A stretch of DNA of 26,300 bases from an uncultured Selenomonas sp. (GCA_900552565.1 USAK01000027.1:1-26300); one strand, 5' to 3'; shown: positions 16,932-26,236, numbered from the stretch's first letter. A program made the numbers and translations. The notes: generated from the letters alone by a model not told the origin.

Positions 16932-17861
16932 ATGAACTTCAACCACGTTCCTGTAAAATACCGCAGCCTCGCCCTCGTTTTGACACTGAGCATGCCGACG
17001 AGCCTGGGCTTTGCACAGACTGTCTCCAAAGAAAATTCTACACCGCCCGCCATGATGCAGGAAGGCAATATGCCCGCACCGCCCGATGGCCATCTGCCGC
17101 CGGGGCCCCCGCCAGATGGCAAAATAGGGCCGCAGCAGCAGACCAAGGATGCCTCTGAATTCACAGCAGCCAAAGTCGTCGATGGCACGGCGGCGAATAT
17201 CCAGAATACCAGTCTACAGCCACGCAGACCGATGAAAACGCATTCCTTGTCCGCAATGGCGGCCAAGTGACACTTGCTGACAGCACGCTGGCCACGGACC
17301 GCGGCGAAGGCAATGTCATCGTCAACGGTGCCAAAATCAAGACCTCTGGCGAAGGCAGCCCGTGCGTCTACTCCACGGGCAATATCCAGCTGACCAATGG
17401 CAAAGGTGAAGCAACGGGCAGCGAGATTGCCGTCGTCGAAGGCAAAAATTCCATCACGCTCAATAAAGTCAATCTCACGGGCCATGTCGACCATGGCATC
17501 ATGCTCTACCAGAGTTTTTCCGGCGATGCCGGTGTCGGCGAAGCAAAATTCAGCGCCAAAGACTCCATGCTGACGAATGCCTCCTCTGGCCCAATGTTCT
17601 ACGTGACGAATACGACGGCCACGGCTTCGCTTGACAATACCGACCTCGTCCAGAGCGGCGATGTACTGGCGAATGTCACGAGCGGCCGCTGGGGCACCTC
17701 AGGCAAAAATGGCGGCGATTTCACGCTGAATGCTGCGAAGGAAAAGCTCAAAGGCAAAATCCTCGCCAACAATATCAGCAAAGTCACGCTGAATCTTGGC
17801 AGCAAGGCCAATTGGACGGGCTCATGGCAAAAAATTAACCCCATTTCCACATTGAACTACA
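16932..17861 (+). pseudogene. Decayed secreted beta-helix/adhesin-like gene (frameshift, lost C-terminus)
   Basis: The ATG at 16932 has AAGGAG 8 bases upstream. It starts a signal peptide (hydrophobic 13-27, likely cut after GFA at 28), then a Pro/Gly-rich spacer. Near 17213 the frame must shift by one base: inserting one base would join ...NIQNTS to the downstream frame ...TQTDENAFLVRNGGQVTLADS. The downstream frame has the repetitive Asn/Thr/Gly pattern of secreted gut-bacterial beta-helix proteins (VYSTGNIQL, VVEGKNSITL, IMLYQSFSGDA, FYVTNTTAT, GRWGTSGKNGGDFTLNA). It seems internally shortened compared with relatives I remember. It has no stop before the terminator at 17866, and both other frames stop within about 20 bases of an A6 run near 17829-17834. 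A sequencing error could mimic the frameshift but would not explain the missing C-terminus. Confidence 0.75.
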
Positions 17862-17865
17862 GAAA

Positions 17866-17899
17866 GGGAAGACCTCTGATAACAGGTCTTCCCTTTTTT
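17866..17899 (+). terminator. Intrinsic terminator between the adhesin remnant and sucD
   Basis: A 10-bp perfect stem, GGGAAGACCT (17866-17875) with AGGTCTTCCC (17884-17893), has an 8-base loop and a T6 run (17894-17899). On the minus strand the U-run is only three bases, so it works mainly in the plus direction but may also end the sucCD transcript. Confidence 0.9.
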
Positions 17900-17926
17900 A
17901 CTGCCGATCTTTTTGTCAAAGACAAC

Positions 17927-18832
<906 letters not shown>

Positions 18833-18844
18833 AACACGACCTCC

Positions 18845-20041
18845 TCAGGCTTTCTCATCGGCTTCTTTGACGAGCCGCACAATAGTCTCTGCGCCGCCCT
18901 CCATCGTTGGAGCCATGATGACATTGGCAATCGGCGTATTCTGGAGAATCTCGCGTCCGCGCTCGACGTTCGTACCTTCAAGGCGTACGACGACCGGCAC
19001 AGGCAGGGAATGGCCATCCTCAGAGATGATTTTTGCCGCATCGACAATGCCCTGTGCTACGAGGTCGCATTTATTGATGCCGCCAAAGATATTGACAAAG
19101 ATGCCCTTGGCCTGACCGCCATCGAGCATGATGCGGAAGGCCTCCGCAATTTTTTCCGGTGTTGAATCGCCGCCGACATCGAGGAAGTTGGCAGGTTCAC
19201 CGCCGTAGTATTTGATGATATCCACGGTTGCCATTGCCAGGCCGGCGCCGTTAACCATGCAGGCCACGTCGCCGCCGAGGTTGACATAGTTGAGGCCGGC
19301 TTCGGCTGCGCGGCGCTCCTTCGGGTCTTCCTCGGTCTCATCGCGCAGGGCTTCGATATCCGGATGGCGGAAAAGAGCGCTGTCATCAAAGTTGAGTTTG
19401 GCATCAAGCGCCATAACATCATCATCCTGCGTGACGACCAGCGGATTGATTTCCGCGAGGCTGCAGTCCTTGCCAATGAACGCCTGATACAGGTTCATCA
19501 TGAGCTTCGTGACCTTGCGCACGGCCGCCTGCGGGAAATGCATGCCATAGGCCATGCGGCTGGCCTGGAACGGCAGGAGTCCGACGGCAGGGTCGATGTA
19601 CTCCTTGAGAATTTTCTCCGGCATTTCGGCTGCGACTTTCTCAATCTCCATGCCGCCCTCTTCCGAGCCCATCATGACGGCGCGGGCCGTCTGACGGTCG
19701 ATGACAAAGGAAAGATAATATTCCTTCTTGATATCTGCACCGGCCTCGATGAGCAGGCGGTTGACTTTCTTGCCCGCAGGACCCGTCTGATGCGTGACGA
19801 GAATTTTGCCAAGAAGCGCTTCTGCTGCTTCGCCAGCAGCTTCCGGCGAATGTACGACTTTGACACCGCCGGCCTTGCCGCGGCCGCCCGCATGAATCTG
19901 CGCCTTGACAACAACGACGTCGGTACCAAGCTCTTTGGCATTTTCGATAGCCTCTTCAACAGAAAAGGCCGGCTTTCCCTCAGGGACATTGACACCATAA
20001 GAGCGCAGGATGGCTTTGCTCTGATATTCGTGGATATTCAT
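18845..20041 (-). CDS. sucC: Succinyl-CoA synthetase (ADP-forming) beta subunit
   Basis: A 398-residue ATP-grasp subunit that binds nucleotide and succinate; E. coli SucC is 388. The N-terminus [17 protein letters not shown] is family-typical. [16 protein letters not shown] (from about residue 45) is the nucleotide loop, LAEINPLVV the Mg-binding strand, and GGINKCD a late glycine-rich motif. I chose the second of two nearby ATGs (20041, not 20047). It sits 8 bases from GGAG and matches the family N-terminus, while the first ATG is only 2 bases from GGAG. The upstream dehydrogenase stop is only 11 bases away. Confidence 0.97.
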   Translation of the reverse strand: MNIHEYQSKAILRSYGVNVPEGKPAFSVEEAIENAKELGTDVVVVKAQIHAGGRGKAGGVKVVHSPEAAGEAAEALLGKILVTHQTGPAGKKVNRLLIEAGADIKKEYYLSFVIDRQTARAVMMGSEEGGMEIEKVAAEMPEKILKEYIDPAVGLLPFQASRMAYGMHFPQAAVRKVTKLMMNLYQAFIGKDCSLAEINPLVVTQDDDVMALDAKLNFDDSALFRHPDIEALRDETEEDPKERRAAEAGLNYVNLGGDVACMVNGAGLAMATVDIIKYYGGEPANFLDVGGDSTPEKIAEAFRIMLDGGQAKGIFVNIFGGINKCDLVAQGIVDAAKIISEDGHSLPVPVVVRLEGTNVERGREILQNTPIANVIMAPTMEGGAETIVRLVKEADEKA

Positions 20042-20052
20042 AGACATGTCTC

Positions 20053-21138
20053 CTATTTATTTGCTGTGTGATAAGCCTCGATTTCTTTGGCAGCTTCGTG
20101 AAGCATATCCTGGGTAATCTTGTATGGCATAATGCGGACATCCTGTTTCTTTTCCGTGGCGCGGAAGACGCGGTGGATATCCTCTTCGCTTGCACAGGTC
20201 TCCTGACGGCAGGTCGGCAGACCGATGCTGCGGCAGAATGCATAAAAACGCTTGAACTCTTCTTTCTGTCCATCGCAGAGCAGCAGCAAAAGGATGCCGT
20301 AGGCGACGAGTCCGCCGTGCTGGCGGCACTGCTCGGCAGCCGGCAGGTCAGAGAGCTCGACAAAGAGCTGATGGGCAATATGCCCATTGAATTCCGGTGC
20401 CGCGAAGTTCGAGACAAGGCCGCTCGTCATGATGATGGACAGGATGACTTCTTCAAAAGCCGGACTGACCACATGGCGCTTATTGTCCTCTACGGCCTGC
20501 ACACCATAATTATAGAGCGGGTCCAGACACATCTTAGAAAGAGCAATGCCCATGCCGTCGCGATGCGTCAGCTTGCGTCCGCGCGAGGCAATCTCCGCTT
20601 CATAATACTTGGCCATCGTATCGCCGATGCCGCGCAACAGGTATTCGACCGGAGCCTGCGCGATGATGCGGCTGCAGAGGAATACATGGACCGGAGGAAT
20701 TGTCGAATAAAGGTAGTCCTGAAATTTCCCTTCCGGAGTGTAGATCGTCGCAATGCTGGCAGCCGCTGCACAGCTGCCGGCTACCGTCGGGAATGTGAAG
20801 AACGGCTTGTTCTGTGCATGAGCGACAGCCTTGGCCGTATCAATGGCTTTGCCGCCGCCCACCGCAAATATCATATCAGCTTCGCGCACGGCCGAATCCT
20901 GGCTGATGCGTTCGATATTCTCCACAGAACTCTGTCCGCCCGCATGGATGAAGCCGGTGAATTCCAGGCCAACGCCTTCCACCGCACGTACCATTTTCTC
21001 CTGTGCTGCTTCGATGCCGCGCCGGCCGCCAATGACGACGACACTCTTGCCGTAGCGCGGGCAGACCTCGCGGATTTTTTCATAAGCTTCTACGCCAATC
21101 GTATAATCCGGGAAAATCATTGTATAGCGGTCGTTCAT
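20053..21138 (-). CDS. GldA/HcxA-type metal-dependent alcohol (hydroxycarboxylate) dehydrogenase
   Basis: A 361-residue member of the iron-containing/glycerol dehydrogenase superfamily, which uses NAD(P) and a divalent metal. The nucleotide loop is [13 protein letters not shown] (94-106). The three metal ligands are visible as D173 (GIGDTMAK), H256 (GHIAHQLF) and H274 (CRQHGGLV). This spacing equals that of Bacillus glycerol dehydrogenase (D173/H256/H274, from memory). The protein also resembles E. coli YbdH/HcxA, a 2-hydroxycarboxylate dehydrogenase. The substrate cannot be decided from sequence. It sits directly upstream of sucC in the same operon, which hints at a C4/C5 organic acid rather than glycerol, but this is inference. 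Confidence 0.85.
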   Translation of the reverse strand: MNDRYTMIFPDYTIGVEAYEKIREVCPRYGKSVVVIGGRRGIEAAQEKMVRAVEGVGLEFTGFIHAGGQSSVENIERISQDSAVREADMIFAVGGGKAIDTAKAVAHAQNKPFFTFPTVAGSCAAAASIATIYTPEGKFQDYLYSTIPPVHVFLCSRIIAQAPVEYLLRGIGDTMAKYYEAEIASRGRKLTHRDGMGIALSKMCLDPLYNYGVQAVEDNKRHVVSPAFEEVILSIIMTSGLVSNFAAPEFNGHIAHQLFVELSDLPAAEQCRQHGGLVAYGILLLLLCDGQKEEFKRFYAFCRSIGLPTCRQETCASEEDIHRVFRATEKKQDVRIMPYKITQDMLHEAAKEIEAYHTANK

Positions 21139-21170
21139 TTCTTCTTCCCCCTTTCCGGGTTATACATCAC

Positions 21171-22298
21171 TCAGTCTTTCTGGCCGAGAACATAGACAGT
21201 CTGTGCTTTCCAAGTATCCCCCTTCTTGAGGATCGGCTGCGGGAAATTCGGATTGGCAAAGGCATTCGGGAAATACTGCGTCTCAAGGCAGAAGCCCGTG
21301 CGGCGCTGGAATCTCACGCCATCCTTGCCCGGCAGGCTGCCATTGAGGTAGTTGCCCGTGTAGAACTGCACGCCCGGCTGCGTTGTATAGCAGGTCAGCG
21401 TAAAGCCGGACTGGTCTGATTCAGCGTACGCTGCTTTCTTGAGACCGCCGTTCACATAGTCAATCGGGCAGCTCGGGTCGAAACCAAACATCCCTGGTTT
21501 CATCTCTACGACCGGCTTCTCATCGCGGATGACCCAGTTGTGGTCATAGCCATGGCCCATGACGAGTTCGTCGAAATCATCGTCGATATGCTCACCGATG
21601 CGCGTCAGCTGGCGAAGGTCCATCGGCGTGCCGGTGACATCGAGAATGCGGCCGTCCGGCAGGGATTCGGCATCGGCCCAGGTGTATTTATCGGCAAAAA
21701 TCTGGATTTTCTGGTCAAGCACAGGGCCCGAAGCAAAGCCATTGAGGTTGAAGTACGTATGGTTCGTGAGGTTGCAGACCGTATCGGCATCCGAGACAGC
21801 TTCATAGCGGATGGACAGCTCATTGTCGTTCGACAGCGAATAGAGAACGTTTACTGTCATGTTGCCAGGATAGCCGCCCTCACCGTCTGCGGCATGATAC
21901 GTGAGTTTTACGCCCTGGTCCGTCTCTTCTGCCGTCCAGAGTTTCTGATGAAAGCCCTTGAAGCCGCCGTGAATATGATTCTGATTATGCGAGCCCGTGT
22001 TGAGGTCGAGCTGATACGTCTTGCCGTCAATCGTGACCTTGCCGCCGGCAATGCGGTTGGCGTGACGGCCGACGAGGCCGCCCATGCTCGTATCATCCTT
22101 CTCATAAGCTGCACCGCTGTCGTAGCCCAGCACGATATCCGTACGTTTATGGTCTCTGCCATAGGCGCTCCAGGCCACCAGGCGCGCACCAAACGTCGTC
22201 ACCTTGACTTCCGTTCCTTTTGTATTGCGCAGCGTATAGAGTTCTACCTCTCTGCCATCGCTGAGTTTCCCAAATGATTCCTTTGTGATTGTAGCCAT
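21171..22298 (-). CDS. galM: Aldose 1-epimerase (mutarotase)
   Basis: A 375-residue cytoplasmic enzyme interconverting alpha and beta anomers of hexoses, chiefly galactose. The galactose-mutarotase motifs are present: NHIHGG with H110, catalytic acid H180 in NLTNHTYFNL, and catalytic base E339 in GFCLETQYFPNA. I chose ATG at 22298 because GGGAGG sits upstream at 8-9 bases and MATITKESFGKLSDG is a normal family N-terminus. The longer reading frame upstream adds 33 residues that cross the promoter region. The gene lies 32 bases upstream of the dehydrogenase with no terminator between. No Leloir-pathway genes (galK/T/E) are nearby. Confidence 0.95.
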   Translation of the reverse strand: MATITKESFGKLSDGREVELYTLRNTKGTEVKVTTFGARLVAWSAYGRDHKRTDIVLGYDSGAAYEKDDTSMGGLVGRHANRIAGGKVTIDGKTYQLDLNTGSHNQNHIHGGFKGFHQKLWTAEETDQGVKLTYHAADGEGGYPGNMTVNVLYSLSNDNELSIRYEAVSDADTVCNLTNHTYFNLNGFASGPVLDQKIQIFADKYTWADAESLPDGRILDVTGTPMDLRQLTRIGEHIDDDFDELVMGHGYDHNWVIRDEKPVVEMKPGMFGFDPSCPIDYVNGGLKKAAYAESDQSGFTLTCYTTQPGVQFYTGNYLNGSLPGKDGVRFQRRTGFCLETQYFPNAFANPNFPQPILKKGDTWKAQTVYVLGQKD

Positions 22299-22368
22299 GA
22301 AGCATTCCTCCCGGAAAAAATTGATATCGCCGAATTGAATATGATTTCGGACAATTTGATACGACTCC

Positions 22369-22397
22369 ACTTTACTATGTATTAGCATATTTGTCAA
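22369..22397 (-). promoter_or_regulatory. Promoter of the galM-adh-sucCD operon
   Basis: On the minus strand a perfect TTGACA (22392-22397) is followed after 17 bases by TAAAGT (22369-22374), about 70 bases upstream of the galM start. It is one of the best sigma-70-type matches in the window. Confidence 0.6.
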
Positions 22398-22415
22398 ATC
22401 AATTTCGAACGCGAG

Positions 22416-22430
22416 TGTAATATTGTTACA
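22416..22430. promoter_or_regulatory. Palindrome between two divergent promoters
   Basis: TGTAA (22416-22420) and TTACA (22426-22430) form a perfect 5-base dyad with a 5-base centre. It lies between the galM promoter and the extended -10 boxes of the small protein gene. Its position would suit a regulator of both; the regulator is unknown. Confidence 0.4.
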
Positions 22431-22460
22431 TTCCTGTGATTAAACAATTTGTGTCAATTG

Positions 22461-22480
22461 TGATATAATTATGCTATAAT
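22461..22480 (+). promoter_or_regulatory. Twin extended -10 promoters of the small protein gene
   Basis: Two perfect extended -10 elements of the form TGnTATAAT occur 11 bases apart (22461-22469 and 22472-22480), about 50-60 bases upstream of the start codon at 22527. -35 matches are weak, as is usual for extended -10 promoters. Confidence 0.6.
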
Positions 22481-22526
22481 GCAATTATATTCATGGATTT
22501 GCATGTATTTAAGAGGGGGAATCATA

Positions 22527-22799
22527 ATGAAAGAGAAGAGTGCCTTTATCTTCTTCAACTGCGATGAAGAGAAGAGCCAGAAGTCAATGAACTTGTTCTA
22601 TAATAAGGAGATCTTCCGCGATCTCAAGGTCTCCCGCAAGGCTCTTTTTGCAAAGATTGAAGAAGAGCTTGCTGCAGGCCGTATCCATGCCAAAGAAGAA
22701 GATGTTCCGGCTATCCGCGATGCCATCCTGAATGGGAATCCGACCGATGCCAGTGCTTACATCCAGTACGGCACGATCCTTTCCTTTCCGATTGTCTAA
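22527..22799 (+). CDS. Small uncharacterised conserved protein
   Basis: A 90-residue soluble, acidic-basic mixed protein without a signal peptide or membrane segment. The start is ATG at 22527 with GAGGGGG upstream. An upstream in-frame ATG at 22479 overlaps the promoter and is rejected. The sequence begins MKEKSAFIFFNCDEEKSQ and ends with a short hydrophobic tail (TILSFPIV). The middle is predicted helical and charged. I recall similar short proteins in Selenomonas-type genomes but know no function. It has its own promoter and terminator, so it is a monocistronic unit. Confidence 0.8.
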   Translation: MKEKSAFIFFNCDEEKSQKSMNLFYNKEIFRDLKVSRKALFAKIEEELAAGRIHAKEEDVPAIRDAILNGNPTDASAYIQYGTILSFPIV

Positions 22800-22821
22800 G
22801 TTGTCTAAGCAGCACAAAAAG

Positions 22822-22854
22822 AGACGCCACTTCCAGCGAAGTGACGTCTTTTTT
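22822..22854. terminator. Bidirectional intrinsic terminator
   Basis: The arms 22822-22833 and 22838-22849 pair over 12 positions with one C/A mismatch and a 4-base loop, followed by a T-run to 22854. An A5 run before it supports use by the convergent HAD gene as well. Confidence 0.9.
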
Positions 22855-22860
22855 ATATGC

Positions 22861-23499
22861 TTATATGCGGATTTCCGAAAGATGATTGACCACCGTATCC
22901 GCCAAGGAAAGGTCCTGTGCCCCGGAATGAGGACTGCGGAAGCCGATGCAGTACATGCCAGCGCGCTTAGCCGCGAGCACCCCTGCCGCTGTATCCTCAA
23001 GGACCATGCACGAGGCCGGTGTTACCCCCAGGCGCTCGGCACTAAGAAGATAAATGGCAGGGTCCGGCTTGCTCTTGGGCAATGTGCTGCCCGAGATGAC
23101 CGAGCGGAAATACGGGCGAATCTTGAAGGCATCGAGTACCGTCTCCATGACTTTTTCCCAGGAAGAAGTCGCCAGAGCTAAAGGAATGCCTTCTTCATAC
23201 AGGCGCTTGATGAGCGCCACAGCCCCTTCGATTGGCTCAATGGCACCGCTCTGCAGCACTTCAAGATAATGTTCGTGTTTATAGCGAACCAAGTCCTCGA
23301 CCGCAAGGTCTTTGCGCCCCTCTTTGGCGATGACCTCGCCAAAAATCTCGTTGCTCGTCCTGCCCATATAATGAATGAGGTCTGTTTCGTCAAAGGGAAG
23401 ATGAAAGTGATGAAACGTGTCCATCTTGACACGCGAATGGATGGGCTCACTGTCGAGAATGACACCATCCATATCAAAGATAAAGGCTGCTGGTTTCAA
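22861..23499 (-). CDS. HAD-superfamily hydrolase, beta-phosphoglucomutase-like
   Basis: A 212-residue subfamily IA HAD phosphatase or phosphomutase. Motif I is FDMDGV with nucleophile D9 and acid D11. Motif II is ATSS, motif III includes the lysine in KSKPDP, and motif IV is LEDTAAGV. The small cap resembles beta-phosphoglucomutase and broad sugar-phosphate phosphatases; the substrate cannot be called. The start must be upstream of FDMDGV, and the only suitable codon is TTG at 23499. GGAGG lies 7 bases upstream, inside the 3' arm of the permease terminator. Expression may depend on read-through of that hairpin. Confidence 0.88.
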   Translation of the reverse strand: MKPAAFIFDMDGVILDSEPIHSRVKMDTFHHFHLPFDETDLIHYMGRTSNEIFGEVIAKEGRKDLAVEDLVRYKHEHYLEVLQSGAIEPIEGAVALIKRLYEEGIPLALATSSWEKVMETVLDAFKIRPYFRSVISGSTLPKSKPDPAIYLLSAERLGVTPASCMVLEDTAAGVLAAKRAGMYCIGFRSPHSGAQDLSLADTVVNHLSEIRI

Positions 23500-23545
23500 A
23501 AAAAGCCCTCCCCGTAAAATGATATCTTCATTATACGGGAAGGGC
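23498..23545 (-). terminator. Intrinsic terminator of the permease gene, carrying the HAD ribosome site
   Basis: On the minus strand a 12-bp stem with one G-U pair (23534-23545 with 23505-23516), extended by an AATGA/TCATT inner stem, is followed by a T7 run (23504-23498). The last T bases overlap the TTG start of the HAD gene, and the 3' arm contains its GGAGG. Confidence 0.88.
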
Positions 23546-23561
23546 CGCAGACTCGCAAGTG

Positions 23562-24842
23562 TCAGAAGCCAGCCTGAAAGACAAGGTTCATGAAGAACAG
23601 AATGCCAAGGCCATAGCTCAGGGCATGCAGTTCACGGAAGCGGCCGTTCATGAGCTTGAGCAGAGGATAGGCCGTAAAGCCGAAAGCCAGTCCCGTCGAG
23701 ATGCTGCCGGAAAGCGGAATCAGCACGACGACGAGAAACGCAGGGAACCACTCCGAGAAATCCTTGAAATCCATATGCTGGAGCTGCTGCATCATCATGG
23801 CCCCCGTGATGATGATGACGGGCGCAATGGCCGCCTGCGGCACATAGGAAAGCAAAGGAATAAAGAACAGCGATACAAGGAACAGGATGGCAGCCGTCAG
23901 CGCCATGAGGCCCGTGCGTCCGCCGCTCGCGATGCCGGCCGCACTTTCCGCCGCTGCAACGGTCGGGCTCGTGCCGAGCAGACTCGAGAGAATCGTCGTC
24001 AGGGCCGAGCCGCGGAACGTACGCGAGAATTTGCTGCGGTCCGGCAGGATGCCTTCGAGCAGCCCCATCGTCTCAAAAATCATGATCATCGACATGGAAA
24101 AGACGGACAGCAGGAACGGCACGGTCAGTACATTATGGAAATCCGCCTGAAACAGCAGCTGCGGATAGTCCTGGATATGCGAAAAATCAAGGGAAAGCGG
24201 CGTGGCATCCTTGAGGCCGAAAATCTGGGCTGCCACTGTCGTAATCAGGATGGCGATGAAGAAGCTGCCCGTCACACCGCGCAGGTAAAGAGCAAGACTC
24301 AGTACCAGGCCAAAAAGTGCCAGCAGTGCCATCGGATTCGTCAAGGACCCAAGTTCAATGATGGAATTGGCCCCCGAGCGGATGAGCTGTGCTTTCTCAA
24401 GGCCAATCTCGACAAGAAACAGGCCAATACCGGCAGTAATCGCGCATTTAAGGGAATTCGGGACAGCCCCTGCTATACGTTCACGCCATTTCGTACAAGC
24501 CACATAGGCAAAGATGAGCCCCGACACCAGAGAAATGGCAATCGCTTCCTGCCAGGCAAGGCCCATCTGCACGCAGACGGTATAAGTGAAAAAGGCATTG
24601 ATGCCCATGCCCGGAGTCAGCACAATCGGTGCATCAGCGACAAAGGCCATAATCAGGCAGCCGATAATCGAAGAAAAAATCGTCGCAAACACCGAAAGCT
24701 CGGCAGGAATCCCTGCATCAGCCAGAATCATCGGATTGACGACAATAATATAAGAAATCGCAAAAAAGGCCGTGACGCCCGCCAGAATCTCTTTCTGGCA
24801 CAGGCTGCGCTCTTTGAGCACAGCACCAAATAACGACTGCAT
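23562..24842 (-). CDS. NCS2/AzgA-family purine permease
   Basis: A 426-residue polytopic inner-membrane transporter of the AzgA-like branch (E. coli AdeP/GhxP, Bacillus PbuG/PbuO), which takes up adenine, guanine or hypoxanthine with protons. Family signatures are the N-terminal EILAGVTAFFAISYIIVVNP, TPGMGINAFF (about 76-85), and TSPTVAAAESAAGIASGGRTG (about 300-320, shown here only as position and pattern). About 12-14 membrane segments are expected from the hydrophobicity. The length is normal. GGAGGG sits upstream of the ATG. Which purine is carried cannot be read from sequence; no purine riboswitch is seen in the short upstream region. Confidence 0.93.
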   Translation of the reverse strand: MQSLFGAVLKERSLCQKEILAGVTAFFAISYIIVVNPMILADAGIPAELSVFATIFSSIIGCLIMAFVADAPIVLTPGMGINAFFTYTVCVQMGLAWQEAIAISLVSGLIFAYVACTKWRERIAGAVPNSLKCAITAGIGLFLVEIGLEKAQLIRSGANSIIELGSLTNPMALLALFGLVLSLALYLRGVTGSFFIAILITTVAAQIFGLKDATPLSLDFSHIQDYPQLLFQADFHNVLTVPFLLSVFSMSMIMIFETMGLLEGILPDRSKFSRTFRGSALTTILSSLLGTSPTVAAAESAAGIASGGRTGLMALTAAILFLVSLFFIPLLSYVPQAAIAPVIIITGAMMMQQLQHMDFKDFSEWFPAFLVVVLIPLSGSISTGLAFGFTAYPLLKLMNGRFRELHALSYGLGILFFMNLVFQAGF

Positions 24843-24930
24843 ATCTTTCCCTCCGCATCATTTTTATCTTACTGCTATTATTTTAACGAATTGCCCATAA
24901 ATAAAAAAGGACAGGGGTCCGATACGGCCT

Positions 24931-24965
24931 GAAAACTTTCAAATTTTTATATTTAGAAAGTTTTC
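24931..24965. promoter_or_regulatory. Inverted repeat at the Crp/Fnr-type gene promoter
   Basis: GAAAACTTTC (24931-24940) and GAAAGTTTTC (24956-24965) are perfect 10-base arms, 15 bases apart. A third partial copy (AAAAGTTTTA) follows at 24971-24980. The second arm overlaps the -35 position of the promoter below. This suits an operator, possibly autoregulatory or shared with the divergent permease gene. Confidence 0.6.
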
Positions 24966-24989
24966 GCCACAAAAGTTTTACGATATAAT
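24961..24989 (+). promoter_or_regulatory. Promoter of the Crp/Fnr-type regulator gene
   Basis: A perfect TATAAT (24984-24989) lies 42 bases upstream of the start codon. The hexamer 17 bases upstream (TTTTCG, 24961-24966) is a weak -35 match, consistent with a promoter that needs an activator. Confidence 0.55.
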
Positions 24990-25030
24990 ATAGTAGAAAG
25001 AAGGACGATATCAACAAGAAGGAGCATTCC

Positions 25031-25681
25031 ATGAAACTTGAACAAGTGATTGAATTCATGCCAGAGAGCATCCGGCGGCTGATTGGCCGCCAGACGTTCC
25101 TGCCCGGCGAAGCAATCGTGCGCAAGGGAGACCGTGCCGACCACGTCTACATCCTGACGAAGGGCAGCACACGCGTCAGCAACGAATTCGCTACAGGCCA
25201 GCGCTATACATTTGCCCAGCAGAATACGCCTGACCTCATCGGCGACCTCGAGGTACTGGCTGGACAGGAATTTTACTCCACGACCAACGAAGCCCAGACA
25301 GCCTGTGAAACCATCGTTATGTCCGCCGATACCTTCATGCAGTGGATGCGCCGCGATAATCATTTCGCCTGTGCCATTGCCCAGATGCTCGCGGCTAAGA
25401 TGTATCCGACCTCAAACGAAAATGGCCGCATCAAGTTCCAGCCCAGCATCCAGCGCCTGCAGCGCTACCTCGTCAGGCGGCTTGATGAGGCCCCCTCAGA
25501 ACTCTTTGTCCTGCACAGCAACCGCCAGCAGATTGCCGACGACATCGGCACAAGCATCAAGACCGTCAACCGCGGCGTCAATAAGCTGCGCGAGACCGGC
25601 TTCATCAGCCTGTTCCACGGCAAGATTTCCATCAGCGTCGAGCAGCAGCAGAAACTCCGCTCTTTAAAATTCGACACATAA
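25031..25681 (+). CDS. Crp/Fnr-family transcriptional regulator
   Basis: A 216-residue regulator with an N-terminal cyclic-nucleotide-binding-type beta-barrel (about 15-110; FLPGEAIVRKGDRADHVYIL is the usual entry). A dimer helix follows, then a C-terminal winged helix-turn-helix (about 160-195: SNRQQIADDIGTSIKTVNRGVNKL). No Fnr-type cysteine cluster is seen, so oxygen sensing through an iron-sulfur cluster is unlikely. The cNMP-contacting RxS core of true CRP is not evident either, so the effector is unknown. An AGAAGGAG site precedes the ATG. It is divergent from the purine permease. Confidence 0.9.
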   Translation: MKLEQVIEFMPESIRRLIGRQTFLPGEAIVRKGDRADHVYILTKGSTRVSNEFATGQRYTFAQQNTPDLIGDLEVLAGQEFYSTTNEAQTACETIVMSADTFMQWMRRDNHFACAIAQMLAAKMYPTSNENGRIKFQPSIQRLQRYLVRRLDEAPSELFVLHSNRQQIADDIGTSIKTVNRGVNKLRETGFISLFHGKISISVEQQQKLRSLKFDT

Positions 25682-25683
25682 AA

Positions 25684-25710
25684 AACGCAGCTTAACGGCT
25701 GCGTTTTTTG
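25684..25710. terminator. Bidirectional intrinsic terminator
   Basis: A stem ACGCAGC (25685-25691) with GCTGCGT (25698-25704), 6-base loop, is flanked by A and T runs on the two sides. It serves the Crp/Fnr-type gene and the convergent mscL. Confidence 0.9.
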
Positions 25711-25724
25711 TATCTGGCAATCTT

Positions 25725-26156
25725 TTATTTTGCCGGCAGTTCCGACGTGCAGTGCGGGCAGCGCGTAGCATCGTCAGCAATCTCCTGACGGCAGTACGGG
25801 CAAAGGCGGGCGGCTTTGACTTCTTTTTTCGGCATCAGGCGATTGACCTGCTTTATGAGAATAAAGATAGCAAAAGCCACAATGAGGAAATCGACTACGG
25901 CATTGAGGAAGGAGCCATAGGCAATAACCGGCAGACCCGCGGCCTTCGCCTCCGCGAGCGTTGCTGCCGGCGTGCTCGAAAGGTTCAGGAAAAGGCTTGA
26001 AAAGTCAACACTTCCCAGTAGCAGCCCCAAAGGCGGCATCAGGATGTCATTGACAAATGAGGAAACGATCTTGCTGAAGGCAGCGCCAATGATGATACCG
26101 ACAGCCATGTCGAGGACATTGCCCCGCATGATGAATTTTTTGAATTCGTCTAGCAT
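25725..26156 (-). CDS. mscL: Large-conductance mechanosensitive channel MscL with zinc ribbon
   Basis: A 143-residue pentameric membrane channel that opens under membrane tension to release solutes on hypo-osmotic shock. The N-terminal [20 protein letters not shown] and the first membrane segment are family-typical. A short periplasmic loop and the second segment (about 82-102) follow. The C-terminus carries two CxxC pairs (C119/C122, C133/C136), a small zinc ribbon found in a subset of Firmicute MscL proteins and absent from E. coli MscL. ATG at 26156 is preferred over TTG upstream because GGAGG is 5 bases before it. Confidence 0.96.
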   Translation of the reverse strand: MLDEFKKFIMRGNVLDMAVGIIIGAAFSKIVSSFVNDILMPPLGLLLGSVDFSSLFLNLSSTPAATLAEAKAAGLPVIAYGSFLNAVVDFLIVAFAIFILIKQVNRLMPKKEVKAARLCPYCRQEIADDATRCPHCTSELPAK

Positions 26157-26236
26157 AATAACCTCCAAAATACAAAGACATACGATTTCATAAAACCTTT
26201 TTCATTGTAACACAAGGCAGGTTCTATGCATAGCAC

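Noticed and set aside
20068..21195. Plus-strand open frame of 375 codons opposite the dehydrogenase
   Set aside because: Antisense shadow; the minus-strand frame has the nucleotide loop and metal ligands.
22299..22397. N-terminal extension of galM
   Set aside because: It crosses the predicted promoter and lacks family similarity; a good ribosome site marks the ATG at 22298.
23559..24833. Plus-strand open frame of 424 codons opposite the purine permease
   Set aside because: Highly charged antisense complement of a hydrophobic transporter; no domain.
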